Assembly (NCBI GenBank): GCA_020055645.1
Contig: CM034547.1
Coordinates: forward strand, 49,106,909-49,170,908
Length of the DNA: 64,000 nt
DNA from: Tomocerus qinae
Lineage: Eukaryota; Arthropoda; Collembola; Entomobryomorpha; Tomoceridae
Direction of reading: 5' to 3'
Part shown: positions 41,951-54,727 of the stretch, one piece after another
Layout: each line of letters begins with the position of its first letter
Position numbering within the stretch: position 1 is the first letter of the stretch
Program-made: the position numbers and the translations under genes
The notes under the pieces: model-generated
Told to the model about the DNA's origin: nothing
The model's input: the letters and a program-made list of their open reading frames with translations, nothing else
Database searches by the model: none

Positions 41951-41966
41951 TTTTTTTTAAAAAAAA
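41951..41966. repeat. perfect T8A8 palindrome
   Basis: Eight T followed by eight A. It is low-complexity intronic sequence with no assigned role. Confidence 0.8.
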
Positions 41967-44900
41967 CTTAATACGAAGGAAGGTAAAGATGATGTAAATG
42001 TGAATATAGGTATTGCAGAGAGCTTATAATGCAAATCATACAGTATGCATGGTTGCATTATCGAGGTTACCTTCACGGTGTATTTTCTCTACTGAATGCA
42101 ATGCCGTTTTACTATTGAGTATTCAATCTTGTACTTACAACAACTTACTTACTTTAGTTCACTCACTTCAGCTCAGTCAGTTTAGTTTCAGCTTGGATGG
42201 AATATTCTGTCTTGCCTGGTGACTTTTCGAGCTTTTGTAGCAGTGCGAGCAAAACAAAATAAGTAAGCTAAACTGACGTTGATGTAGATGGATGTAGGTT
42301 TAAATTTAAAATTCAAAGACAAAAGTCTCTTGCTGTTACACGCTTCAAGATGACAGCTTTACGTATCGCCTGCATGCATGTAGAGTAATGTCCTGAGTGT
42401 ACTCTTATTTTGAATAAAGTTACATGCTTGCATTACCCATGTCATAAGACTGGAATAAACAACGCCAGATATACCTAATAAATAGCTTGACTTCTACCAC
42501 AACATCTCCGTTCTGCAAACAAATATCAAGCTGCATTATAGGATTGTATAATAAGATTCCATAAAGTACCTATGCTAAAAGCCATGTAGCATATCTGATT
42601 CTAAGGTTAGGCCAAAAAGACGCCCTAAGGTCTCTAAACTTAATACATCTTCAAAAATCCATATAGCCAACAATGAGTTGAAATGAGTTACGAGTATCAT
42701 TATAGGGTTCGTAAATCTAATCACAGCTTATCGCTGTTTACAGAAAATTGAAAAGCAAAAGACGTGGTTTAACATTTAATTACACAGAAATGACTCGTAA
42801 TATTTTGTATCATCCTTTTTTATTAAATTCTTGGTATCAATACATGCATGCATAAGTAAGGTGACGGAGTACATCTGAGTTTAATGATCGGTGCAATATG
42901 GGCATGTGTTTTTGATATTGAAAATAATAGAGAAATAGTAAATACTGGTCATCAATATGAACATCGAGGTACTAAGAAATAATTTTGTGTTGGGAGAGAG
43001 TTGGATGCGGTTCTCTAATAAATCAATAGTTGAAAGTAGTAATACTACCAGTAAATGTATTGGCAGGAAAATTGATGTTTGAATGCCGAAATTTCGAAGG
43101 TCATAGGCCAATGGTTACTTATGATCGAATATTTAGCGGTAGGAAGAATTTAGTATATAGCATAGGCTCTGGGATGAAAGCCTTAGGGCAATGTCATGAT
43201 ATAGGCAGGACTAACCAAATCAATTCGTAAAATTAGTTGAAGTTTGCTTCTGCTGTGTTAGGCCATTGCATTGGCATTGGCTGGGGTTCTCACAGTGTGC
43301 ACTAATTTATGGCTCTTCCCAATGGTGTTATCTGATTATCTCTATCTCTAGTGTATTTGTGAATTATTCTCCATCAGTAGTGGCTGAAACCAGAAAAGTA
43401 TAGTAAATCTTGTACGTATTTATTAGTAAGAGTTTGACCCAAAAAAGAAGAGAAAATTTCTTGCAATTCAATGGCTAAAGTACATTTATCTGTTTCATCG
43501 ATAGATGTGAAATAGTTTGAAGACAATTTTGCCGCAAGTACACACTATGCACACAATAATAATATATCTTTTTGAGGGATGATTGGACTTCGCGCGACCT
43601 GGGTCGGTCGGTCTGACTTATTCACAGCGCAATCGTGTTCGTGATTGAAAAGTGTTATTTGGCCTGGCTTAGTCAGAAAATCAAAATTGATACTACTTTT
43701 ATGAAGTAGCAGCTTGAAGGCATTAATCGAATCGAATTGCAACAATCTCTCTTCTTTCTTACATCAATTGGATTTATTGGACTGAAATGATTTCAGAAGC
43801 ATGCAATGCTAACGCTGCACTTCTCACCAATTCTTTTTGACTAGGACAAGGCAGAGCAGAACGGCTTGACTTTTCTGCGACTGAAGAATGATTTGACCGT
43901 GCACGTCTCATAAATGTTTGCTCAGTAAATAAATCACGAACGTTTCCTTCTCTTGTTCAGACAAAATCCTGTAAGTTTGCTTTTCTCACGTAGTTTCCTT
44001 ACAACTCATTTCTCTAGAGCACTTCAATACCTCTTCAGACGGACATGATGCTGACAACGACAAATTATACCACCGGGCTTCTAAACTACATCAAACCAGC
44101 CACCAGCTTCACTTTGTTTTAAACAAACGTAATATAGACCAAACACTAAAGTACTTAATATCCTAATCCAATATTCTCCGGTACAAACACAACTCTTAGG
44201 GCACTAATTGTTAACCATAAGGTAGGTTAGTATTACTAGTACACATAAAGTGAGTTAATCCACTTTTTTACTATTTCTTAGATTATTAGATTATGCCCTG
44301 GTTGACCATTTCGTTTTGTCATTATTTATCCCAAATGGACACACGATGTACTTTACATGCTTCAGTGAACATTTGTAGTTTGAATTGAAAGGAGACCTTT
44401 GAAATTACGAAACCTGTAAGCTGCATTATTGCCATTAGCAGTGTAAAATTCCATCACGATTTAAAGGGTATTTTGCACTATGCCAGACTTTTTCCATAAT
44501 GGGCATAGGGATAACAACTTTCTTCATCTTTGTTGATTTATTGAAACATGTACTGTTTCTATGCATCATATTTTTATCTTTCCCTGTTAGAACAAAATCG
44601 TCTACTGCACCACTCATTAGTGATTAGTCATTACTAATACTTATGTGAAAATTAATTCCCTCATTATGTATTCCATGTACAGCGGACATTAAACTTGTTT
44701 TATCAATACGATGTAGTCGCTATCTCTTAAAAATGTAATCACTATCTATTTCATTCTGAAAGCATTTTGAGTGCATTTACAATTAAAATGTTTGTTAGGT
44801 AGTTAGTGTCAACTTCTAGAACCTTAAAAAACGAGCTCGTTTTTTTGATTTTTACTGGTTAGAAAAGGATGTGTATGTTAATATCTGAATCTAGTCACGA

Positions 44901-45824
44901 AAAGCTTTTGCCTTTTTATCGATCCACTAAGAAGATGCTAACCTTAATCCTCTGGCAGATAACTAATTGCAAGAATTTCAGATCCGTCCATTACAAGCGT
45001 CTTTCATTGATCGAATTATGAAAAATGGTTCTAATAAGGATGCATCATTTCTCTCCAAAGCTGTATAAAGCAGTCAGAGCAGAGTGGATAAGTAAAAGTC
45101 TTTTACAAAGGAACTGGTGGTAGTAGAGGCTAAGCACTTAAAACTCTTCAGATTTTCAGATACGTGACTTTTTGGCATTATAATTAAGCACCTTATATGT
45201 GAAAAGTGTCCTTTTGTTCGTATTATCAGTATTGTCTTTTAGGAATATAATATTACTATTTGGCATCTCATTCATAATATACCCTATGTTCACCCTATGC
45301 TACCATTTGGATTAATTTGGAATGGATACGTAACATCTATTACATAAGTATATACGTAATGCATATTTATTTGCACAACCCTTTCGTGTTTTTCATGTTC
45401 TATTCCCTCACAATGACTATGCACACACATTCACAATACAATAGCAGCTTAGTTTCATCGTCAGCGAGGCAGAATCTATTGAAATGAATTCGGGATTTAC
45501 GGAATATTCAGTCCATGTTGAGTGATGTGGTTAGAATTCATTATTTCAAGAGAGGTTTAAAATAGAAAGGCAATAGAAAGGGACAGTTGGTATTGATTAT
45601 TTTGATGTAGTCATTTGTGGTATATCATGAAATACGATATACTTTTGGCACTATAAATGAGCTTTCTGACTTTAAACGTATGCATGTTATCATAATATTG
45701 TGAACAGAGGAATTTTTGACTTGTCCGGATCTATAATCATCATCACCACAATAAATAAAGCTGCTCTGTCGTTACGTGTATTTGCATGTTACAACATTTG
45801 TATCGCTTAATCACGCCTATAAAT

Positions 45825-46040
45825 ACGAATTCAAACCAATTCGGGCGATTTTAAACTAATTCTGACGAATTCGGACGATTTCAAGACTAATTGTGATGAA
45901 TTCCGACCAATTCGGAGCAATTCAGAAGAAGTCGGGCCAATTCAGACCAATTCCGTTTAATTCGGTCCAATTCGGGAGATCCAATTCAGTCCAACTCGGT
46001 CCCAATGTGATACAATTCAGTCCAATTTAGACCAGTTTGG
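45825..46040. repeat. 10-bp-period minisatellite, consensus near TTCGGNCCAA
   Basis: About 21 diverged units of 10 bases, with one or two single-base shifts of register. They share an AATTC core, as in CCAATTCGGA, CCAATTCAGA and CGAATTCGGA. The array starts with CGAATTCAAA and decays into CCAATTTAGA and CCAGTTTGG. The period is not a multiple of three and no frame reads through as protein. AATT spaced every helical turn is the classic arrangement for intrinsically curved DNA and nucleosome phasing, so a structural effect is plausible (inference). Divergence between units suggests an old array. Confidence 0.9.
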
Positions 46041-49000
46041 TTTAGAAAGGAAATGTTTTCATATGATAGTCAAATGCATAGTGAGAGAGTCTTTCAATAT
46101 TTTATTACATAATATCTACAAACATTCTTTTGATTCTATATGTTAGTACATTATGTATCTGGAAGGCAAATAATTTAAATATTACTTATACAAAATTACG
46201 TTGAAGTTTAAGGGGGATGTATGTAGAAAACTATAGCATATAGATGGGAATTAGCCAGGGCTCAAGCAGCTGCATGGAAGATTTTCATCTGAATTCTAGC
46301 ATCGAGACAAGCTAGGAATGTGTAAATGGACAACTTAGCTTGATTTGGACAAGTATAATAATGTTAATAAGAATAATGTGAAACCTTGTAGTGAAATAAT
46401 AATACAGGGAAACTGAGTTAATCTGTAGACAAACCTTTTATGACCACAGCAGAATTAATATATTTCCCAACAGGATGACGGGTGCTATATCATTATTCAG
46501 ATTGCACATAGCTCAATATTGCATGTCAACATTGTAGGTTTGGGGAGGCAACAAGCAATTGAATCCATTTCTGGACACTTAAGTATAGTATTCGGCAAAC
46601 ATTCATTCATGAAGTGACTTTTTCCTCTTCTCCATAAATTGTATTGCGCTTTATGTGGATTACTTAGTTCTCCAAACAATAACATATCTAACCCGATGTG
46701 TACAATGAAAATTGACATAACTCATACTTATGTCTAATATTTTGCATGCCTTACTGCCTACCTACTTCATACTCCTCCGATCTGGCTGAATATTCCTGCT
46801 CTAATGAAAGTCACCGTTGGAAATCCATTGTGACCGAAGTATAACTCAATAATTAATTATTAGGTTCGGAATTCGGTGACAGGGCACCAGTGTGCATGTA
46901 ATGGATTTTTATGGCAGCTTAACCTATAATGAGATTGACTAAGGTTTATGCGTTTGGTTGATACTTTGCTGCTTTTGCTTAGTAATTTGCAACAGGTATC
47001 ATATTGTATTGCCATTGCAATTGTCGCAATAATTTGCATTATGCTAAAATACATACAGATGAGTGTTGGTAAATGCACAATCATTCGCATAATGAGTGTA
47101 TCATGGTAGCATGGAATGTGACTGCAGTGCAGTCAGATTGTTTAGCAAAGTACATTATTTGTAGTCTGTGCTATTCTGTACATATTACACACAATGAATG
47201 AATATTAGAGTACAAAACAAACAGGGTTATTCTTTAGCTTGTAGCAATAGAGAATACTGTACAGAACTCAAGGGAAGTGATTGTATTAAGATTAAGTTGG
47301 CTGATTACACTAGACGTTGTTGTGAGGAAGGCAAGCTCATTCCATATAGCCACAGTACCTACTCTGCATGAACAGATTTAGTTTCACGATTCTTGTTGTA
47401 AGCAAATTCAAGGGAAATATTAAGAGATAGCAAGTAGTATGGTACATAGAGTTGTAATGTCATATCCAGATGGTTCTAGTACCAACTTACACACTGATCA
47501 CAGTGAGCAGGCTAGGGTACTATTAAATAAACACTGCATGATCTCCAGATTCATTCCAGTATGATTTTGCTTTGAATCATTAGCATTCTAAACATCCATC
47601 ACATACAGCAAGGTCTATAGTAAATTATATAACCCACAGTTACATTGTGTGTCTGAACCAACAGCATTACTAAATTCGAACCGTAAATTATATCTTTGCT
47701 GTTCTTTTCAGATTTGCATAGATGTGGTATATTTACTTATACGTTAATTTTCTCATGTAGAAGATAAAGCTGTAGATACCTATACCATCCACGCTTATAC
47801 TTTAGTCGACAGTTCCTATTCCTTATGTAAATATAAATCATTATGTAGCATGTTACTATCTGTGGAATAAGCAATGCGTAATATTATATAGATGTGACCT
47901 TAACATTGAAAACAAATTGCCACATTATGCTTCATTGCATTCATTTGCTCGGTTTTCACTGTGATGAGTATCGTAGTGCGGCACGTATGTAATGCAAATA
48001 GTAAAGCTACCTGTTTGTTAGGGTGAGAGTAAAATGGACACGTACTAGCATTTTGTCCATCTCTGCCCCTACATTTGTCGAAAAGCCTTCTAAAAAGAAA
48101 AAACGTGTACATACAAGACAGATTCGTCTAAAACGAAGTTTAAGCGAAAGAGTTTGCACATTTTCTATGTTGTGGGTACTGAGTACCATATGGGTGATTC
48201 TTGTATAGAGATACTTCTTTCTCATAATATTAGCAAAAGAAAACCTGTGAACGCTTCAAAAAATATTTGCTACATCACTAGTGCAGTGTGGTTATATAAA
48301 TCTGTCTGTGTATATTACGGAGGAGCACAACAGTGTGGTTTACCGTATTTTCTAGTAACAACTAACTCAGCCATTAAATGTAAGATAATATTGAAGCTAT
48401 ATAGATGAGTATTAAATATCTCCCTGATGTATATAAATATATAACGAACGTTTGTCTGTTTCCACCGAACCGCAGTGATAAGTTATCTGTTTTCTGTGCA
48501 GTTCTGTCAGTAAGCCATTTGTCTGTTAATAAGAATATTAAATTCATACAGAGAGTAAGTACTATTATAGTTAGGTGCTAGTACTATATAATATTGGACA
48601 GACATCAAAGGGAATATTTTATGACGGTTTGCTGACTGACTGAGTTTGTATTGCTCTGTCTGCTTCTTACTATTACTCTGGTGAATTCTTGTAATCCATT
48701 AGTTAAGTTCATTTCACACTAGAGTAAGTGCATCTGTCTAAGTAGGAGAAATATTATATTGTCCTAGATAGAAACATGAGTGAAGTTTGTGACTGTGGTA
48801 TTAAATAACTCTGGACTGAAATACTAAATACATAACGAACGACCAAAAGCAGACAGAATGTGTACAGTGCATGCAAGGCAAGGGAATTGTAACCAACAAC
48901 AAACATATACCTAAGTGTATATTGAATAGGTACTAATAAAAAGCAACCTGAAGTATTTGAGTGCCAAGTTAATTGGTTGCCTGACTCGTTCTGACTGAAG

Positions 49001-49806
49001 AGACTGGGGCTGATTAAGTTAAGTATGTATATAGGCTTTTGAATTACTTTTATTACTACTTTTCTCGTCACAGGAAATTGGCTTTTCTATTTTTACTCCG
49101 CTATACATCTTTTCAACTACATTTCATGTACGCACATACTCATCACAAATTCTATTCACTTTTCCTACATATTTTCTATACAAGTTTGCGTTTTTTCTCC
49201 TGGAAACTCATGGAGGCAATAGGGATTTCAGTTTAGTTCCGTGATTCCGTGTGTCAGAGCAAATAAATCTTCTACCTACATCACTTCAGACAGATTGACT
49301 AAAAAATGGAACCAGAACTAGAGTGTGAATTGAATTGAAATTAACTTAAAAAAGGAGGTGTGACGCGATGAGTTGATTTGTACTCTAGTTTCTATCTATA
49401 TATATTTACGCTACTATAAAGTGCTCTCTATTTATGGATTGAAATTTAATCTGTTGTTTATACTGTCAACTTGACTTTCTGGATTGAACTTTTGATTTAG
49501 TTAATCGCCTATATCTCTAAGTACACGACACAGGGGGTGTAATATGTTTCATATTTACTTTATTGTTTTTCGCAATTCGTGTTCGTATTTGGCTTTTGCG
49601 TGCAAATTGCAATTTGTAAACTAATGTGGTGTCACTCACTACCTATCTACTGCAACATGCTATACTATTTGTACTCTTATTATGCCACTATGCTTCATGT
49701 GTGTGCTCTTCCAGTTATGCTTTTAGCAAACATTACATTTCCATTTACAATCTAACAAGTCATTCATTCATGTTCGGTATTAGTAATGAATGATTTTTTG
49801 ATTTAG

Positions 49807-49984
49807 GATTGAACAGTGCTAATATAATCAGCAACGGTCAGAACAACAACCAACACTTCAACAAAGAACCTGCTGGAAGGCTGAGATTATACGCAACACA
49901 TTCGTCGGATCCTTCCCGCAACGATTGGAGACGATCTGGTACTCCGAACAACAACGGACACCATCCAAACCTGAGTATTGCCAG
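49807..49984 (+). CDS. EML exon 3, Asn/Ser-rich linker, first part
   Basis: Exon 3 starts in phase 1 after TTTTTGATTTAG, where G plus GA gives Gly, and encodes 58 whole codons from LNSANIISNGQNNN to HHPNLSIA. It is rich in Asn, Ser, His and Arg (GRLRLYATHS, RNDWRRSG), with no fold expected. This is the flexible, basic linker that in EML1 to EML4 joins the coiled coil to the HELP motif and helps bind microtubules. It ends in phase 2 at AG before GTATAG. A second donor, GTAATT, six bases on would add Arg-Tyr in frame. Linker sequence is poorly conserved, so identity rests on frame continuity with exon 2 and exon 4. Confidence 0.87.
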
Positions 49985-51675
49985 GTATAGGTAATTCCTT
50001 TGAGATAATCTAGTCTAGTTACTTACATTTTCAGGAGTGTGGTTGGCTGAGTTGCCTATTAGTTCACACTTCAGACCGCTACCGCTAAGAGATTTTCAGT
50101 GTTTACATAACATGACCTTAAGAAATACATTTAGATTGTTAGTATCGCCATTAAACGCTTAGTATTTATTTGTTCATCGCATTTCCTCCTGGAAAACCTA
50201 CGTTACATTTATTGGTATTACTACAATGAGGAATTTACTCAGCTTTATTGTAATTTTGATTTTGAGCACAACAAACACCAAGAAAACAGTTCAAATAAGT
50301 TCCACTTATTAAAATAAGATATATTTAACTTTTCCTTAACGTATACTTAATAGATGAAGTACTAATAGGGGGTAGGTTACACAGATACCTACCTTTTACC
50401 TTATGCACTAGTCGGCAGCAATTTAATTAAAAAAGACGACATAGCCTGTACAATTCAATTTCCTTAATATACAAAATTGCAGCACTTATGTACCCCAAGA
50501 CAAAGCATCATTAATCATGTTCACAATTTGCTGACCTGATCATTTGAGCCGTTGCAAAGTCTCAAGTGTTACCTGTCTACTACCTAGGCTTAAAATGTTG
50601 CAATAATGCATGGAGAGGATTAAATCCTTAGATTACTGATTACTTGGGGCTTAATCTAAATTAAATTAACTGAACTCCCTTATCTAGTACTGTACTTGTC
50701 TACTCTATAAGAGTAACCGCATTATGTGCAATGCAAAAGTAATATGTTGTACAATGTACAGAGCGCATCCAAATTGATAAACGTTGGCCCCTTGTAGATT
50801 AGCTTATAGTTACACTGCAGATGCAGATTGTAATTAACAGAAGATGATGATAACCTTCTTTTGTGTAACATCAGAATGAATATATAGATGTGTTAGTAAG
50901 CAGTGTGGAAACGCTATAGAGTTGCCTAACTATAATTAAGCCAAACATTTAGTAAAAGCTGCAATGGTTTCCTTATTTTAAAGATAGTTTCATCGAAACT
51001 AGTTACATGTAGTTGTTACTAACCAAAATGACAAATGATTGTGATGTTTACACATCATTGACTTTGACATGGATGACTGAAGGAGTAGAGTAGGTACCTA
51101 TGTTACAGACTGGTTTCCTAAATAGAAATTCGTCAGAATTGTTATTAGTCTTAGTTTTCCCTGTTCTATTAGTATTAAATAGACAGAAAGTAATTTTGTA
51201 ATGTAATATTTCCTTTGTGCTCGAAAACCATAATGCATAAACTCTCAAGACATAGTTGAAATGGAATATATAATTTGAGAACAACTCTTTCCTACTCTGG
51301 AGCCAACACCAAATCAAATGAACTCTTGTTTATATATAAAGGTCCTTTCACAATCACAAAAGTGCCATTACTGCTCAGAGCAAAAGTTAATGTTTGCTTA
51401 CATTATTGTTAAGCTGTGTCTCATGAAAACCTGACAAACTCTCAACTACTGACGAGTGTATGCTGCAAAAGCAAAAGGCAGGTCCTATTAAGATAAAAGC
51501 GAACAATATCGTTATGGTGTTGACTTTTGGTTTAGTATTTCAACGCATGGAAAATATCAACATCTGAGTCATCCTTAGCTTAAGTACATATATAATATTA
51601 TAGCCTGGTAGGTATATGACAAAATAATTGAATATGAACTGTATCGCTTATGTAACTTTTGTTTTGTGAGTGCAG
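49985..51675 (+). other. intron 3, 1.7 kb
   Basis: AT-rich. It ends at the tandem acceptor TGCAGCAG. No gene or clear repeat was seen. A minus-strand open frame at 51048-51317 has no recognisable content. Confidence 0.85.
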
Positions 51676-51969
51676 CAGACGAGCAAATCATCATCAGTCT
51701 ACAGGCTCTTTGCACTCAGCAGACAGTCAGAGTTCTAACGGATTGTCACCGTCGCCATCTCCATCTCCCCACAATAGAGCATCGCCATCACCAAGAAACG
51801 GAGGAATCGGTACAACTCCCGTCTCACATTACAATCATCAGAGAAACGGTGGAACTAACGGGGCTCCATCACCACTTGCCAAACGTTGGAGTTCCACCAG
51901 CGATTTTCACAGTAGCAACCTCGGTAGCAATCCTTCTATTTTCTCGCAAAATAGTGCAATGGCTGCTAG
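51676..51969 (+). CDS. EML exon 4, Ser/Pro-rich basic linker, second part
   Basis: This 294-base exon starts in phase 2 (AG plus C gives Ser) and encodes 97 whole codons from RRANHHQSTGSLHS to SQNSAMAA. It ends in phase 2 at AG before GTAAGA. Key features are a run of four Ser-Pro pairs (SPSPSPSP, residues about 172-179 of isoform a), a second ASPSP, SPLAKR, and RWSSTSD. The segment is disordered, basic and dense in proline-directed phosphorylation sites, as is the matching part of EML4 (ASPSPQPS). Phosphorylation of this linker is known to release vertebrate EMLs from mitotic microtubules, and the same switch is likely here (inference). The acceptor is CAGCAG, so use of the second AG (exon start 51679) would drop one Ser. 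The next frame over is also open across the exon but is a shadow. Confidence 0.9.
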
Positions 51970-54571
51970 GTAAGAACATTCTCAAACATTAACATAAAAT
52001 TAAGTTTACAAGAGCATTTCTTAAAGGAATCTATATAAATTGTAATTTCCTTTTTCCTAATGCTATAGGCATTAACCATTAAGTAGTAGCTCTGTATGGT
52101 AATAAGAGTTTTATAAAGTATAATTCATATCATTCATATAATCATTCATATAAAGGATAGATTAATAATTCATTCATACTAAGAGCATAGAGGTTGTTTC
52201 GTAGGGCAAAAGCACAGTAACAGTTTAATCTAAGTTGTAATTGGGTTGAAAGAATTGGATTTAGGAAACGGAAATCCCTTAACTTGTATAATTCCCAGCG
52301 AACGGTCATGCCATCCAAGCTGCCGCTGTAAAACAATAAGTGCGAATTTAATACATTTTCCTCACTGCTATCACCCAACGTAATTCCTGTCATGCCATGA
52401 CAGAAGTGGAAGGTTGACTTACATAGTAAATTGTTTAACACATGTAAATGTCAAATATCAATATATCAGTTACAATTACTCGAAGGTTAGCTGTACAAAT
52501 AAAAATATAAATAGTAGAGCAAAAACTAAAAGTAACAAGTTTAGAGATTTTTATGCGAGATTGTAACCTTGAAATTGGATTTATGTTATTACACATGTAG
52601 ATTTTAAACATTTTTTGATCTTTATTACTGTACTCAATCGAGGGAGCAATAATTAATTCACGCCATATTGTATGATGGTGTGTATTCTGAAAGATAGTAT
52701 AAGTTAAGGTTGATGGTATATAAGCATCGTCTGCTTTTACTGCATTTCATGAAATAACTTGTTCACAATACTGAGTGATTTTTTAAAGCTGTAACTAATC
52801 TAAGAAGACATAATATACATCCAGCAGTACTATTTGACGACATTTTCAAATAAATGTTGAACGCCTGAGTAAAAGGATAAGGATGTGGAATAACATAAAA
52901 AATATTTTTATTTATTTGAAGTGTAATATTGAAAGAATTTAATACACAAAATCATTGAGTTAGTTTGTGTTGTATGGGAATAAGTGATATTACACACCCC
53001 GTTTGAACAATGACCGCAATACAAATACCTAATACTCCAACTGCCCACTTAGTAAACGGTAGTCAGAGTTGGAGGCGTCTGTGAACAATTATTGCGCTTA
53101 AGCTAGATATTTGCCATTGTCATATTTTATTATTTACAAACAATGAGTATTATCGTTTTTATTGCCAACCCTAAGTATGTTAGCCTATTAAGCATATAAA
53201 TGTACGTCCTCACTGGAACTGTGCTTTGATGTGTGATAATTTAATGGATTGAAAAATATGTTCATTATTATTTAGTGGACCAAAATTGGGAAAATAATGT
53301 CGTGGCTTAAGTGTCATTAGCTTGCTTGGTAATAATTAGAAATACAGAGAGCGTAGCGAACAATAGTTGTGTTTGTACCTACCAACCTCCTTGCAATTGT
53401 ATCCATTGTAGCTATCTACGAAAGTAAAATGAGATTATGCATAGGTACTGATGTATTTGGTTGATTTTCGTGCTGATGTAGATGTAGTTTAATGACTTAT
53501 TTAAAAATTGTGTTGTTGTGTAGGACATGGCTTTTATGTGGGATTTTTGTTGACTTTAGCTTAATCTAGAATTGTGCTAAATGACTGACGTAAGTCGTAT
53601 AAATAGTAATGATAAAATAACTACTCTTGGGACGTGTTGCCCTAAGGTATTTAAATCCAGATGTTATATCATAATGACCTTTTCTGTCTCAGCATCAACA
53701 TTGGATGTCATAAATACAAATTTAATTTTACAAGTTACTCATCTTAACCTGCAATGTAGGTTTATTGTGAGCATTAAAATATGATGACAGTTTGAAGTGT
53801 GTTTATATTTTGTTTTATGTGTGTGCCCAACTCTAGAAATAATAATACGGCACGTTCGCTGCTAAACTTGCATGTGAAAACGCCACATACTAGACACGGG
53901 TATGAATTGAGTTTTGATTTTTTTTCCTTATGTGCTTGGGTAGGTTATTCGCATACTAGGCTTAAATTGGTATGTGGTGATGGTATATCGTTTTGTCATC
54001 GGACTATTTAGTTGTATAAGTGGTGGTTATGGTTAAAGTGTGCCGAATTGGTAGTGGGCTTAGTATATCTATAACTTAGAGCTTACTCCTAAGTAGCAGT
54101 GGGCGCATTAATAATTAGTGCAATACTTAATTGTAACACGCATGCTAATGTAATCATGTACATAGATAAACATTTTGTTCAACTGTGAACGACTGTACTT
54201 ACTAATAAGGCACTAATTCTAGGTATGGGATTTTATAATACACTACCACTAATAATATCGGTACTACTTAAATTAGAACAGATATACTAAAATAGCGTAA
54301 GAAATTATCAGGTGTATTATTTGTGATGATATATCATGTAACGTATGTTTTTATATTTGTATCGTGGTGTAGTTGTAGATTTATAAATGGTACGGTAGCA
54401 CAAAGCTTCTTTGGATGTCTATTTTTTGCTAACTACAATGTATGAGAACAGTGCATTGTATCAAGTGCCTTTGGATGTGTAACATATTGTTAATTTGGTG
54501 GATGATTTTCAAAGTACTTATGTGTAAGACGTGAAGAAACTCAATTTTGTTTTTGTGGTTTTTTCTTATAG
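51970..54571 (+). other. intron 4, 2.6 kb
   Basis: Runs from GTAAGA to the strong acceptor GGTTTTTTCTTATAG. A short direct repeat of ATTCATAT/TCATTCATA lies near 52128-52180. Otherwise featureless. Confidence 0.9.
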
Positions 54572-54727
54572 CACCAAAGATGCGACATTTAATGCCGAAG
54601 AAGGAACTGTACGCGTTTTTCTCCGTGGCCGTCCAATTAACTTGTACCTTCCGACTCCTCTTGTGGACAATTACAGTTTATCTCGAGTAAATACAGCCCC
54701 TCTGGCCAAACTGCGATTGGAATGGGT
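54572..54727 (+). CDS. EML exon 5, HELP motif
   Basis: This exon encodes 51 whole codons, from TKDATFNAEEGTVRVFLRGR through PINLYLPTPLVDNYSL to LAKLRLEW. Val is split across the splice as GT plus A. FNAEEGTVRVFLRGRP aligns with FSAEEGYVKMFLRGRP of human EML1, and LRLEWVYGYRGRDC with its LKLEWVYGYRGRDC. HELP is the hydrophobic core that packs the first propeller of the TAPE domain against tubulin. Isoform a residues are about 246-297. The donor is GTATCC, reached after GGGT. An earlier GT at 54726 (GTGTAT) would break the frame, so the later site is the functional one. Similarity is somewhat closer to EML1 than to EML4 (NVEEQ and GRDC downstream). Confidence 0.96.

Larger units (their letters stand above)
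39382..49806 (+). other. intron 2, 10.4 kb
   Basis: No recognised gene. It contains a GC-rich islet at 39901-39966, a perfect T8A8 palindrome at 41951-41966 and the 10-bp-period minisatellite at 45825-46040. Since exon 2 ends in phase 1 and exon 3 starts in phase 1, no missing coding exon is required between them. Optional cassette exons cannot be excluded. Confidence 0.8.

Noticed and set aside
43920-43985. Acceptor TTCTCTTGTTCAG followed 10 bases later by GTAAGT
   Set aside because: The enclosed segment would be a 10-base exon that breaks the 2-to-3 frame. The open frame running into the donor has no ATG. Probably decoy sites.
51666-51992. 108-codon open frame in another frame across exon 4
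   Set aside because: It is a shadow of the Ser/Pro-rich exon. It fits no splice phase of the neighbouring exons and has no recognisable domain.
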